Both the position numbers and the translations under genes were made by a program. Under the pieces are notes generated by a model, which saw only the letters and a list, made by a program, of their open reading frames with translations, made no database searches and was not told the origin of the DNA. Of a stretch of DNA of 64,000 nt, positions 51,846-61,395 are shown piece after piece; position 1 is the first letter of the stretch, and each line of letters begins with the position of its first letter. The DNA comes from Spirosoma montaniterrae (lineage in GTDB: Bacteria; Bacteroidota; Bacteroidia; Cytophagales; Spirosomataceae), in the NCBI RefSeq assembly GCF_001988955.1, contig NZ_CP014263.1, forward strand, positions 1,550,001 to 1,614,000. Reading direction: 5' to 3'.

Positions 51846-52658
51846 TTAGTTTCCCCGGATCGCATTGGCAATCTGTAGCGACAGCAGTTCTTCGATAAAT
51901 ACTAAAAACATGGCCGTTACGACCGAGGCATTGGCGGCTTTGCCTACGCCTTCGGTGCCTTTCGACGAATGGTAGCCCTTATAACAGCCTACCATCCCGA
52001 TAGTAAAGCCAAAGACCGTCGATTTGATAATAGCTGAGAAAATATCCAAATAGGTAAGTGCTCCGAACACTTCCTGAATGAACGTCGTGAAACTGGTCTC
52101 TTCGTTCTGATTTACGTTGATGTACGCGCCCATGAGTGCAATAAACGTGGTGTACATCGTCAGAATCGGGATGGTAATGGTGGTTGCCAGTACCCGCGTT
52201 ACGACCAAAAATTTAAACGGATTTGTACCCGAAACCTCCATCGCGTCGATCTGTTCGGTTACGTTCATCGAACCGATTTCAGCTCCGATACTCGATCCCA
52301 CTTTCCCGGCAGCAATCAGAGCCGTAACGAGCGGGCCCAATGCCCGCACAACCGCGATGGCAATCAGCGAAGGAAGCCACGACGTAGCACCAAACTCGCT
52401 CAGCGAGGGGCGCGATTGGTTCGTAAAAACGATGCCGGTGATAAAACCCGTGGTTGAAATCAGCAGCAGCGACCGATAGCCGACTTCGTAACACTGCCGA
52501 ATAATCTCCTTGAACTCGTAAGGAGGCAGCACCGCTTCGCGAAAGAAGCGGCCCATAAACGCCGATACGTCGGCTAAGTTGAGAAAAAAACGGTCGAGTC
52601 GGCGGGTCAGAACGGGCCGGGTCGAAGCCGAATCAGAAGAATTGGTGTCAGATTGCAT
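51846..52658 (-). CDS. MlaE-family ABC transporter permease
   Basis: Inner-membrane permease of the Mla retrograde/anterograde phospholipid transporter, 270 residues with about six helices. Family segments: YRSLLLISTTGFITGIVFTN, VRALGPLVTALIAAGKVGSS, GSMNVTEQIDAMEVSGTNP (the highly conserved EQIDAME motif) and GKAANASVVTAMFLVF. A polar N-terminus of about 30 residues precedes the elbow helix. First gene of the mlaE-mlaF-mlaD set. Confidence 0.94.
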   Translation of the reverse strand: MQSDTNSSDSASTRPVLTRRLDRFFLNLADVSAFMGRFFREAVLPPYEFKEIIRQCYEVGYRSLLLISTTGFITGIVFTNQSRPSLSEFGATSWLPSLIAIAVVRALGPLVTALIAAGKVGSSIGAEIGSMNVTEQIDAMEVSGTNPFKFLVVTRVLATTITIPILTMYTTFIALMGAYINVNQNEETSFTTFIQEVFGALTYLDIFSAIIKSTVFGFTIGMVGCYKGYHSSKGTEGVGKAANASVVTAMFLVFIEELLSLQIANAIRGN

Positions 52659-52739
52659 TCAACGTTAAGCATAGTGCAGGCCAAATGGCCGGGCGAATCT
52701 ATGCTAATAACTACAATCTGCCAACAGGGTTTTAAGGAA

Positions 52740-52814
52740 GTGATGAGTGATGAGCGATGAACGATGAGCGGCTGACGTACAAATACTCATCACTCATCGT
52801 TCATCACTCATCAC
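52740..52814. repeat. Hairpin repeat 9 (TGATGAG heptamer type)
   Basis: The left arm (52740-52768) is GTGATGAGTGATGAGCGATG and on, four 7-bp units; the right arm (52786-52814) is its complement with three mismatches in 29. It lies between the lytic transglycosylase and mlaE genes, which read the same way, and touches the transglycosylase end. Confidence 0.9.
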
Positions 52815-52816
52815 TA

Positions 52817-53641
52817 TTACGATTGCCAGGCGGGGGCGGGGGTCAGAAACGATGCGTATTCGTTGGGGCGCGACAGCACCTCTTTGTAGACCAGTACCCG
52901 GAACAGGTAGTAGCGGGTTTCGCGGGGGAGGTTCATGCGGTAATAATCGCGATGACCGTGGCGTTTCAGTTGATTTTTGATGTAGCCCGGCCCAACGTTA
53001 TACGCTGCCGCTACCAGCGACCACGACCCCAGCACGTCGTAGAGCCGACGCAGATACCGACAGGCGGCATCGGTTGCTTTCACCACATTGAACCGCTCAT
53101 CAACGCGCCCGCCCACGCGCAGGCCGAGTTCGCGGGCGGTGCCGGGCATCAGTTGCCAGTAGCCAGCCGCACCCATGCGCGATACGGCTTTAGGACGTAA
53201 ACCGCTCTCAGCCAATGGGATATATCGGAAATCGTCGGGAATGTCGTATTTTTCCATGATCGGCTCGATGATCGGAAAGAAAGCCTCCGCTCGTTGGCGG
53301 AGGTTGCCGAGATCAGCCGCGTGGGGCCGAAACAGGGTGAAGACGTGCTTCCAGCGGTTGACCACGTCGGTTTGGTCGATTGGCAAACATTCACCGCAAA
53401 AATTAACGTCGGCCAGCAGTGGCAATTCGGGGGCTGTAAGAGCAGATGTGAGGGTCGTTCGCGGCATAAGCCGGGTAGCGTCGGGCGGGGCCAATCCAGG
53501 CCGGGCCACGAGAGGTCGGGCTGCTGCGCCAACGCTGGCTGGGTCGGCAACTGGAATTGGAGGAGGAATAAATCTGGCGGCTACACTAACAACAGGCCGC
53601 AGGGCAGTAAGCAAAATGGATAAACCAACTCGTTTAAGCAA
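52817..53641 (-). CDS. Lytic transglycosylase (MltD-like SLT domain)
   Basis: Cleaves peptidoglycan glycan strands to leave 1,6-anhydro-MurNAc ends. 274 residues. The N-terminal ~75 residues are Pro/Ala-rich after a weak signal segment (LSILLTALRPVVSVAARF). The SLT domain shows IPLAESGLRPKAVSRMGAAG (catalytic Glu in ES), GYWQLMPGTARELGL and WSLVAAAYNVGPGYI. No LysM repeats follow, in contrast to full MltD. The first codon is TTG (53641); no ATG occurs upstream before a stop. Hairpin repeat 9 follows its stop. Confidence 0.88.
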   Translation of the reverse strand: MLKRVGLSILLTALRPVVSVAARFIPPPIPVADPASVGAAARPLVARPGLAPPDATRLMPRTTLTSALTAPELPLLADVNFCGECLPIDQTDVVNRWKHVFTLFRPHAADLGNLRQRAEAFFPIIEPIMEKYDIPDDFRYIPLAESGLRPKAVSRMGAAGYWQLMPGTARELGLRVGGRVDERFNVVKATDAACRYLRRLYDVLGSWSLVAAAYNVGPGYIKNQLKRHGHRDYYRMNLPRETRYYLFRVLVYKEVLSRPNEYASFLTPAPAWQS

Positions 53642-53786
53642 AACTGTACTTGGATGATGATAAGTCTATAACGGCGATAGCCTTTGTTTAGTGCCTTGAT
53701 TATCAGACCTAAATAGGTTACAACATGGTGATAGTTAGTAAAAAATAGCTGAACTTACCCCGAAAAAATCAGACCTTTACGCTGTT

Positions 53787-54629
53787 ATGATTGAAATAGG
53801 ACGTATCAACACGCTTACGGCTCTGCGCGAAACCAGCGTTGGCTTTTTCCTGAACGAACCCAACGGCCACCCCGACGACGATGTGCTGTTGCCGAATAAG
53901 TACATACCTGAAGGCCTGCGCGTCGACGACGACATCGACGTATTTATTTACACCGATTCAGAAGACCGGCCTATTGCTACTACCCTGACGCCCGCCGTGA
54001 TGCGCGATGAGTTTGCCACATTGCAGGCTGTGGCCGTAACGAACGCAGGCGCGTTTTTAGACTGGGGACTCGAAAAAGACCTGCTCGTGCCGCACCGCGA
54101 ACAGAGCCGCCCCATGACTGTGGGGCAGTGGTACGTAGTATTCGTGTATTTAGACGAAACTACCAACCGGCTTGTAGCGTCGAGTAAAATAGGTAAGTTT
54201 TTAGACCCCGACGTACAGGATTTATACGAAGGCGATGAGGTTCAATTATTGGCTTATGAACGCACCGACCTCGGCCTCAACGTAATTATCAACAACCGCT
54301 ACAAGGGGCTGATTTACGCCAACGAAATGTTTCGGATAGTGCGCCCCGGCGATCCGGCCATTGGCTACATCAAGCGCGTTCGCGACGATGGCGGCATCGA
54401 TGTAAGTCTGCAACGCGCCGGTTTCGAGAACGTTGAGCCGAATGCCCAGCGGATTTTAGCCACGCTTAAAGCCGAAAATGGGTTTTTGCCACTGACCGAT
54501 TACAGCGAACCGGGCGAGATTTACAAGACGCTCGAAATGAGCAAGAAAACGTTTAAAAAAGCCATCGGTACACTGTACAAAGAACGCCGGATTACACTGG
54601 AAACCGATGGTATCCGATTGGTAAACTAA
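53787..54629 (+). CDS. CvfB-like S1 RNA-binding protein
   Basis: A 280-residue cytosolic RNA-binding protein. Like CvfB/YitL it has three S1-type OB folds followed by a winged-helix end. Visible: GRINTLTALRETSVGFFL, AVTNAGAFLDWGLEKDLLVP (second S1), NNRYKGLIYANEMFRIVRPG (third S1), DGGIDVSLQRAGFE, and the winged helix SKKTFKKAIGTLYKERRITL. CvfB affects virulence gene expression in Staphylococcus; the role in Bacteroidota is unknown but the gene is conserved. It ends 2 bp from the convergent symporter stop. Confidence 0.92.
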   Translation: MIEIGRINTLTALRETSVGFFLNEPNGHPDDDVLLPNKYIPEGLRVDDDIDVFIYTDSEDRPIATTLTPAVMRDEFATLQAVAVTNAGAFLDWGLEKDLLVPHREQSRPMTVGQWYVVFVYLDETTNRLVASSKIGKFLDPDVQDLYEGDEVQLLAYERTDLGLNVIINNRYKGLIYANEMFRIVRPGDPAIGYIKRVRDDGGIDVSLQRAGFENVEPNAQRILATLKAENGFLPLTDYSEPGEIYKTLEMSKKTFKKAIGTLYKERRITLETDGIRLVN

Positions 54630-54631
54630 CC

Positions 54632-55882
54632 TCATCGGCGCACGTAATCGATATTATCCTGCTGAATGTCTTCGGTTTGCTGTACGTTGGCAAACGCGTG
54701 TTCCAGTTTGGCGCGGTCGAGTTCGCCTTCGTTGCTGGCTAACCAGAGCGTGGCTACGCCGTTGCCGATGAAGTTGGTGATGCTGCGGGCTTCCGACATG
54801 AACCGATCAACGCCCAGCAGCAGGGCCAGCCCTTCGAGCGGTATTACCTGAATGGCCTGCAACGTGCTTGCCAGCACAATGAACCCGCTGCCCGTTACCC
54901 CCGCTGCCCCTTTCGACGTTACCATCAGAATACCAATAATAGTTAGTAACTGACTCATAGTCAGCTCAACGCCGTAGACCTGTGCCAGAAATAACGTCGC
55001 CATCGAGAGGTAGATGGTTGTGCCGTCGAGGTTGAACGAATAACCTGCCGGAACCACCAGCCCGACTACCGATTTGCTGACCCCGGCCCGTTCGAGCTTT
55101 TCCATTAAACTCGGCAGGGCTGCTTCCGACGACGACGTACCCAGCACAATCAGCAACTCCTCGCGTATATAGCGCAGAAACCGCAGCAACGAAATCCGGT
55201 AAGTTCGCAGAATCAGCCACAGCACCCCGAAAATAAACAGGGCCATTGTGGTGTAAACCGTAATCATCAGCTTGCCCAGCGGCAGCAGCGTTGCCAGTCC
55301 ATATTTGCCAATGGTAAACGCCATGCCGCCGAACGCACCGATGGGCGCGAACAGCATCACCAAATGCAGCCCTTTGAACACCCACTTCGAGGCTACCGAT
55401 AAGTAGCTTACAATCTGGTCTTTAGCCGAAACCCGGTTGAGCACAACGCCCAGCACAATGGCCAGCAGCAATACCTGAATGGTGGTGTTGTCCAAGAAAA
55501 AATTCAGCCAGCTAAACTCAGCCGCGCCTTTGGTGTATTTCGAGATGTCAGCACTGCTTTGTTTGGCCACCACGCCGTCGCCGGGCCGGATGATGTTGGC
55601 AACCAGAATCCCAATCAACAGGGCAAGCGTGGTTACGATCTCAAAGTACAAAATGGCCTTGCCGCCCACGCGCCCCACTTTCTTGAGGTCGCTCATGCCT
55701 ACGATGCCGAGCGTAATGGTCAGGAAAATAATGGGGTTGATAAACAGCTTGACAATGCTGATAAATGTTTTGCCCAGCACCTCCATCCGAACGGCGGTAT
55801 CGGGGGCAAAATGGCCCAGCAAAGCCCCAGCCGTAATAGCCGTAAGCACCCAGAACGTGAGGTTGGTAACGATTTTTTTCAT
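54632..55882 (-). CDS. Dicarboxylate/amino acid:cation symporter (DctA/GltP family)
   Basis: Homotrimeric inner-membrane symporter of 416 residues with the eight-helix, two-hairpin fold. Key regions: FINPIIFLTITLGIVG, the serine-rich hairpin ELLIVLGTSSSEAALPSLME, the NMDGT-type motif as YSFNLDGTTIYLSMATLF, and MVTSKGAAGVTGSGFIVLAS. The last conserved block (DRFMSEARSITNFIGNG) keeps the Asp and Asn that bind Na+ and substrate. Substrate is C4-dicarboxylate or glutamate/aspartate; the RSITNFIGN form fits either. No two-component regulator is adjacent. Confidence 0.93.
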   Translation of the reverse strand: MKKIVTNLTFWVLTAITAGALLGHFAPDTAVRMEVLGKTFISIVKLFINPIIFLTITLGIVGMSDLKKVGRVGGKAILYFEIVTTLALLIGILVANIIRPGDGVVAKQSSADISKYTKGAAEFSWLNFFLDNTTIQVLLLAIVLGVVLNRVSAKDQIVSYLSVASKWVFKGLHLVMLFAPIGAFGGMAFTIGKYGLATLLPLGKLMITVYTTMALFIFGVLWLILRTYRISLLRFLRYIREELLIVLGTSSSEAALPSLMEKLERAGVSKSVVGLVVPAGYSFNLDGTTIYLSMATLFLAQVYGVELTMSQLLTIIGILMVTSKGAAGVTGSGFIVLASTLQAIQVIPLEGLALLLGVDRFMSEARSITNFIGNGVATLWLASNEGELDRAKLEHAFANVQQTEDIQQDNIDYVRR

Positions 55883-56064
55883 TGGGAGAAAGGCTATGAA
55901 CCTGCGTTGGCCGAAAAGCCACCGGACAATCGATTTCTATAAGAACGCTCTTTCGATACTTTACCCCAATCGGCCTGCGAAAACAAACCCCGTATCGGTA
56001 GATTTATAGATGATTGTTGTTTTTATCATATAATCTGCACGCCTGTCGGTGACTTGAACGCTCT

Positions 56065-56655
56065 ATGCACTTATCTTCGTCTGTTCCGTCTGAACAAGTA
56101 GCCGATTTGATGCGGCAGCACTACAACACGCTGTTCGACTACGGTCTGAAGCTAACCAATCATGACGAAGACCTGACCAAAGACTGTATTCAGGACGTGT
56201 TTGTTGCCTTCTGGAACCATCGTGCCGAGTGGGGCCAGATTCAATCGGTGAAGGCGTATTTGTTGATTGCATTGCGCAACCGGATTACCGACGCTCAGCG
56301 GGCCAACCGGCGATTTGTGCCGCTGCTCACGTTTCCTGATGCCGACGAATCGGAAACGGTGCTTGCTTTCTCGATGCCCGAAGAACCCGCACTGGATGGC
56401 GGCACGTCGGCCCAGCACCTCAAACGGGCGTTCGAGTCGTTGTCGCGTCGGCAGCGCGAAGCCGTTTACCTCCGCTACTACAATGAAATGAGCTATACCG
56501 ACGTAGCCGCCGTGATGGGCGTAAAAGAACGGACGGTTTACAATCTGGTTCACGAAGGTTTACAGCAGTTGCGCCAGCAACTGACCCCTGCCCGGTGGAT
56601 TATGCTGGCCGGCCTGATGGCTGGGTTACTATTTTTTCTAAAAATTTTCGTATAA
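56065..56655 (+). CDS. ECF RNA polymerase sigma factor (locus 2)
   Basis: A 196-residue ECF sigma factor. Region 2: HYNTLFDYGLKLTNHDED and DCIQDVFVAFWNHR. Region 4: FESLSRRQREAVYLRYYNEM and the recognition helix SYTDVAAVMGVKERTVYNLV. The C-terminus ends in a hydrophobic segment (WIMLAGLMAGLLFFLKIFV), a possible membrane tether seen in some Bacteroidota SusCD-linked sigma factors. It starts the rightward sigma-FecR-SusC-SusD locus. Confidence 0.93.
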   Translation: MHLSSSVPSEQVADLMRQHYNTLFDYGLKLTNHDEDLTKDCIQDVFVAFWNHRAEWGQIQSVKAYLLIALRNRITDAQRANRRFVPLLTFPDADESETVLAFSMPEEPALDGGTSAQHLKRAFESLSRRQREAVYLRYYNEMSYTDVAAVMGVKERTVYNLVHEGLQQLRQQLTPARWIMLAGLMAGLLFFLKIFV

Positions 56656-56704
56656 ATTCCGGTAAAAAACAAGCGGGTCTTCGTCCTGTACAAAAAACAA
56701 CAGG

Positions 56705-57859
56705 ATGGAGAACCCGTATACCACTCCCGGCGATCTGGCTGACGACGCGTCGTTTCGGGCGTTTGTGCGACGAACCGACCCGGTAGCCGTACAGCACTGG
56801 ACCGAATGGCTGGCGCGTCACCCCGAACGAGCTGCCGACGTTGACGAGGCTGCACACCTGGTTCGCCACCTCGATGCGTACCGTCCGCGCCAGCTTGCCA
56901 AACAGGCTATTGAGCGCGAAATTGATCGGCTGACGCAACGACTCGAACGTGAGAACAGCACGCCGGTGGCCGATAGCAGCCCCGATGTTACGCCTGTAAG
57001 GCCCCTGCGCTGGTGGCGAAATACCACTTTTCGGCAGATAGCGGCTGCGTCGGTGCTTACGTTACTCGCAACCTGCGGACTGTACTGGTACATAAATCAG
57101 GAAAAACAGCCAGTCAATCAACGCCCTGCCTTAGTGTCGGTACCGCTGCCAGGCCCGACAACACCCCAACCCGCTACCCTGAAAGTGGCCTCCGAACGGC
57201 TCACCCAAACTGAGTACGGGCAACGGCGAACCGTGCAACTACCCGACGGTTCGGTCGTGACGCTCAATGCGCATTCAACGCTCGTGCTTTCGCCCGACTG
57301 GGGCAGCGGTCGGCGGGAGGTCATCCTGAACGGTGAAGCCTTTTTCCGGGTCAGCAGGCAGCAGCGAAGCGGACGGCCCGTGAAGTTCATCGTGCTGGCG
57401 AACAACGTAGCCGTAGACGTGCTGGGTACGCAGTTCAACGTATCGACCCGCAACCGGCGCGTAAAAGTGGTGCTGAACGAAGGGCGCATCCGGCTCAGCG
57501 TACTGGCCGACGCTGGCAATACAACCGCCCGAACGCTCGACATGCTGCCTGGTGATCTGGTAGAAGTTTCTGATAAACAGGAAGTAACACTTAACAGCCG
57601 GGCTGACGTAGCCGAACATTCTGCCTGGGTTATGGGCGAATTAGTGTTCGATGATACGCCACTGGCCGAAGTGGCTAAGGTCATTCAGGATAACTACGGC
57701 TACACCGTCGAGTTTGCTGACCCGACCTTAGCCACCCAACGCCTGACCGCCACGCTGCCCGACCCGAACCTCGACGTGCTGCTCAAAGCCCTCGAAAAAG
57801 CGTTCTCGCTGTCGATTACCAAACAAAAAAATACCATCCGATTAGCCCGCAATCAATAG
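56705..57859 (+). CDS. FecR-family anti-sigma factor (locus 2)
   Basis: A 384-residue inner-membrane regulator. Cytoplasmic N-terminal part (about 1-110), one helix (IAAASVLTLLATCGLYWYI, about 112-130), periplasmic FecR domain (about 165-275: RRTVQLPDGSVVTLNAHSTL, GEAFFRVSRQQRSGRPV, VAVDVLGTQFNVSTRNRR) and the C-terminal DUF4974 (FDDTPLAEVAKVIQDNYG ... LKALEKAFSLSITKQKN). It lies 49 bp after the sigma gene and 14 bp before susC, and is expected to hold the sigma until the STN domain of SusC signals. Confidence 0.94.
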   Translation: MENPYTTPGDLADDASFRAFVRRTDPVAVQHWTEWLARHPERAADVDEAAHLVRHLDAYRPRQLAKQAIEREIDRLTQRLERENSTPVADSSPDVTPVRPLRWWRNTTFRQIAAASVLTLLATCGLYWYINQEKQPVNQRPALVSVPLPGPTTPQPATLKVASERLTQTEYGQRRTVQLPDGSVVTLNAHSTLVLSPDWGSGRREVILNGEAFFRVSRQQRSGRPVKFIVLANNVAVDVLGTQFNVSTRNRRVKVVLNEGRIRLSVLADAGNTTARTLDMLPGDLVEVSDKQEVTLNSRADVAEHSAWVMGELVFDDTPLAEVAKVIQDNYGYTVEFADPTLATQRLTATLPDPNLDVLLKALEKAFSLSITKQKNTIRLARNQ

Positions 57860-57873
57860 ACTCCTATCCGTCA

Positions 57874-60800
57874 ATGAAACGCAACTGTACACGACATCAC
57901 CAGCTAATCCGGTATGGATTGCTGCTGTCTTTGCTCGGCTGGCCGCTGTTCGGCTCGGCCCAACTGCTACTGGCAAATAACCGCACCCGGCAAACGCTGC
58001 CCGACGCGCCCGCAACGCAGCGCACCCAATCGCTCCGGCAGGTGCTAAAAGGGCTGGAAACCCGCTATAACATCCGGTTTGGCTACGATAGTCGCCTGCT
58101 CGATGGCAAACCCGCCGTGATTATGCCCGTTGCCGATAATCTCAGTCAAGCCCTCGTTCAACTGCTGACGCCCCTCAACCTGACTTACGAAGCCGTTAGC
58201 GACAAACTGATTATTCTGCGCGATGGTCCCGTAGCCGCAACCAATCAACCGGCCCCGCAGGACCGGCGCATTACGGGTCGCGTTACGGCTACCGACAATA
58301 GCCAGGCATTGCCCGGTGTGAGTGTCACGCTGAAAGGCACCAACCGGGGTACCACCACCGACGCCGATGGGCAGTATTCGATGAACATTCCTGACCAGGG
58401 TGGTACGCTCGTATTTTCGTTCGTGGGGTATCTGTCGCAGGAAGTGGCCGTGGGCAACCGCAACGCAGTCGATGTGAATCTGGCCCCCGACACCCGCGCC
58501 CTCAACGAAGTGGTGGTAGTGGGCTATGGCACCGCCCAGCAGCGCGACCTGACCAGTGCCATTACGTCGTTGAAATCGCGCGATTTGCAGAACCAGCCCG
58601 TTACCAGTCCCGATGCGCTTTTACAGGGTAAAGCGGCTGGTGTTCAGGTAGTTCAGAACTCCGGTACTCCGGCGGGTGAAATCTTTATTCGTATTCGGGG
58701 AACAGCTTCGTTGCTGGGCGAAACCCGGCCTCTGTACGTGGTCGATGGCGTGCCGCTCAACAACTTCGGTGGTACGGTGCTCGACGCGGGCGGGCAGCGG
58801 CAATCGGCATTGGCTGACATCAATCCGAACGATATTGAAAGCATCGACATCCTGAAAGATGCAGCCGCAGCCGCCATTTACGGCGCACGGGGCAGCAACG
58901 GCGTGGTGCTGATTACGACCAAGCGGGGCCGTTCGGGTAAAGCACGGTTCAACTTCGACGCCTACACGGGTGTGCAGAGCGTAACCAAAAAACTCGATCT
59001 GCTCAATGGCGATCAGTTTGTGGAACTGCTACGCGAATCGCTCACCAACCGGGGCCGTAATCCGCTCACCGAGTTTCCGTTCAGCGAGGTAAAACCCACT
59101 GGCATCAACACCAACTGGCAGGACGAGATTTTCCGCACGGCACCCATCAGTAACTACAATCTGTCGGTAGCAGGCGGCAACGACAAAGTCAGCACGTTTG
59201 CATCGCTGGGTTATTTTCGGCAACAGGGTACGGTAATTGGTCAGGATTACAAACGGTATAACCTGCGCATCAACCTCGATTACCAGGCTACTGACCGGCT
59301 CAAAATCGGCACCAGTACGTTGTTGAGCAATGCCCTCCAAAATCGCGTTGCCAACGATTTCAGCGGCTTTTCGATTTTGGCGAATGCGCTCACGCGCAAC
59401 CCCAACCTGCCCGTGCGTAACCCCGACGGCACCTACCCGCTCGACCCGCTGCTGAACGAAAACCCGGTGATGCTGGCCAATGATATTCTGGCCCAGAGCA
59501 ATCAGAAGCGCGTCATTGCCAACCTCTATGCCGAGTACCGAATCCTGAATAACCTGACGTTCCGAACCACCTTCGGCATCGATAACCTCGACGACCGGCA
59601 GGAGCGGTTCGTGCCGAGCTACGTGATTGCCCGCAACGGACGCGCCGAAGCTTTAGCCGTTGACGCCGACCAGTTTACCTACGTAACCGATAATACGCTG
59701 ACCTACCGGAAGCAGTTTGGCGATCATACGCTGTCGGTGCTGGGCGGGTTCGGGTTTCAGCGGTCGCAGTCGAATTTCTTGCAGGCGGGCGGGCAAACGG
59801 CTGGCTCGAACATCATCAAAACCATCGCCATTGCCGACCCGTATATTCCGCTTCACAACATCTCGGAGTGGGCTTTGCTGTCGTATTTTGGTCGGGCCAG
59901 CTACAATTACAAAGACAAATACCTGGCCGATGCCAGTTTTCGGGTCGATGGCAGCAGCCGGTTCGGGGCCAACAAACGCTACGGCGTATTTCCGGCCTTG
60001 TCGGTAGGCTGGCGTGTCTCGGAAGAGCCATTCCTGAAAGGAAGTTCGGTTGTCAACGACCTGAAAATCAGAGCAGGATACGGCGTTACGGGCAATCAGG
60101 AAGGGCTGGGTGGCGACTATCCCGCACTGGCCCTTTACGGCACTGGCCGCAACTACGATGGCAACCCCGGCATTGGGCAAGCCAATATCCCGAACCCCGA
60201 ACTCGGCTGGGAATCGACCGCAGCGGCCAACGTAGGCGTCGACGTGTCGGTGCTTAACAACCGCATCGCGTTCACGGCAGAAGCCTATCTGAAACGTACC
60301 ACCGACCTGATTTTTGAACGGCAACTGCCCTGGACGTCGGGTTTTGGTGGCATTGGCAACGCCAACATTGGGGCCATGGAAAACCGGGGGCTTGAGTTCA
60401 CGCTCAACACCCGCAACCTGACGGGCGCGTTTAAATGGACGACCAATTTTAACATCTCGTTCAACCGCAACCGAATTACGGCCCTGCCCAACAACGGTCG
60501 GCTGGGGTCCGATTTCATCTTCAAACTGCCCGATGCTTACGGCGTTGAAGGCCCTTACAGCATTTACCGCATCGGTGAGTCGGTCGGTAATTTCTACGGC
60601 TACCGGTTCTTCGGCGTGTATGCCACCGACGAAGACGTGCCGCGCATTCCTGACACCCCCGACCGGCGCGTTACCGACCTCTACGAACGTGGAGTACGCG
60701 GGGGAGAAGCCTCGTTTCAGGATGTTAATAACGATGGGTTTATCTCGCGCAACGACGACCGCGTGCTGATTGGAAACGCGCTACCGCTGCACATCGGCGG

Positions 60801-61299
60801 TATTACCAACACGTTCAGCTACAAAGGTTTTGAGCTGAGCGCGGTGATTAACTGGTCGTATGGCAATAGCATCTATAACATGACGCGGGGCGTATTGACG
60901 GGTATGATTGAAGACCTCAATCAAAGCACCGAAGTGCTGACCCGCTGGCGTAAATCGGGCGATGTCACCAACGTACCCAAAGCCCTGTACGGCTCAAACT
61001 CGCTGAGTGGTGCGGCTCCTACCGACGTATCGAGCCGCTACCTCGAAGACGGTTCGTTTCTGCGGTTCCGCAACATCACGCTGAGCTATAACCTGCCGCA
61101 GCCACTCATTAACCGCGCTGGTTTGAGCAACGCCCGGTTGTACGTAAGCGGTCAGAACCTGATTACCATTACGAATTACAGCGGTTTCGACCCCGAAAGC
61201 CAGAACACGGGCGGAGGTCGCATTCCGTCGCTGGGCGTCGATTACCTGACTCAGCCACAGGCGCGGGTCGTTACGTTTGGGTTGAGCGTAGGATTTTAA
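57874..61299 (+). CDS. SusC/RagA TonB-linked outer-membrane transporter with STN domain (locus 2)
   Basis: A TonB-dependent barrel of 1141 residues. Signal region about 1-30, STN domain about 46-115 (NIRFGYDSRLLDGKPAVI), regulatory beta-domain (GVSVTLKGTNRGTTTDADG), TonB-box/plug start NEVVVVGYGTAQQRD, plug motif DILKDAAAAAIYGARGSNG, then the barrel ending in VVTFGLSVGF. Organisation is the same as in locus 1, but the sequence is clearly different, so the substrate is probably different. Hairpin repeat 10 separates it from susD. Confidence 0.96.
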   Translation: MKRNCTRHHQLIRYGLLLSLLGWPLFGSAQLLLANNRTRQTLPDAPATQRTQSLRQVLKGLETRYNIRFGYDSRLLDGKPAVIMPVADNLSQALVQLLTPLNLTYEAVSDKLIILRDGPVAATNQPAPQDRRITGRVTATDNSQALPGVSVTLKGTNRGTTTDADGQYSMNIPDQGGTLVFSFVGYLSQEVAVGNRNAVDVNLAPDTRALNEVVVVGYGTAQQRDLTSAITSLKSRDLQNQPVTSPDALLQGKAAGVQVVQNSGTPAGEIFIRIRGTASLLGETRPLYVVDGVPLNNFGGTVLDAGGQRQSALADINPNDIESIDILKDAAAAAIYGARGSNGVVLITTKRGRSGKARFNFDAYTGVQSVTKKLDLLNGDQFVELLRESLTNRGRNPLTEFPFSEVKPTGINTNWQDEIFRTAPISNYNLSVAGGNDKVSTFASLGYFRQQGTVIGQDYKRYNLRINLDYQATDRLKIGTSTLLSNALQNRVANDFSGFSILANALTRNPNLPVRNPDGTYPLDPLLNENPVMLANDILAQSNQKRVIANLYAEYRILNNLTFRTTFGIDNLDDRQERFVPSYVIARNGRAEALAVDADQFTYVTDNTLTYRKQFGDHTLSVLGGFGFQRSQSNFLQAGGQTAGSNIIKTIAIADPYIPLHNISEWALLSYFGRASYNYKDKYLADASFRVDGSSRFGANKRYGVFPALSVGWRVSEEPFLKGSSVVNDLKIRAGYGVTGNQEGLGGDYPALALYGTGRNYDGNPGIGQANIPNPELGWESTAAANVGVDVSVLNNRIAFTAEAYLKRTTDLIFERQLPWTSGFGGIGNANIGAMENRGLEFTLNTRNLTGAFKWTTNFNISFNRNRITALPNNGRLGSDFIFKLPDAYGVEGPYSIYRIGESVGNFYGYRFFGVYATDEDVPRIPDTPDRRVTDLYERGVRGGEASFQDVNNDGFISRNDDRVLIGNALPLHIGGITNTFSYKGFELSAVINWSYGNSIYNMTRGVLTGMIEDLNQSTEVLTRWRKSGDVTNVPKALYGSNSLSGAAPTDVSSRYLEDGSFLRFRNITLSYNLPQPLINRAGLSNARLYVSGQNLITITNYSGFDPESQNTGGGRIPSLGVDYLTQPQARVVTFGLSVGF

Positions 61300-61310
61300 A
61301 AAAAATACCT

Positions 61311-61376
61311 CCAACCCCCTGAAGGGGGCTATCCCGACCCTAAAGGAGTTAGAAGAAGCCCCCTTCAGGGGGTTGG
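61311..61376. repeat. Hairpin repeat 10 (CCCCCTGAAGGGGG type) between susC and susD
   Basis: Perfect 20-bp inverted arms at 61311-61330 and 61357-61376, each containing the palindrome CCCCCTGAAGGGGG. The hairpin would be very stable and lies in the 96-bp gap between the end of susC and susD. A T-tract is absent. Confidence 0.92.
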
Positions 61377-61395
61377 GGGCGAAAACATACGAGTA

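Noticed and set aside
61311..61376. Intrinsic terminator after susC
   Set aside because: The hairpin is strong but has no T-run, and susD belongs to the same operon.
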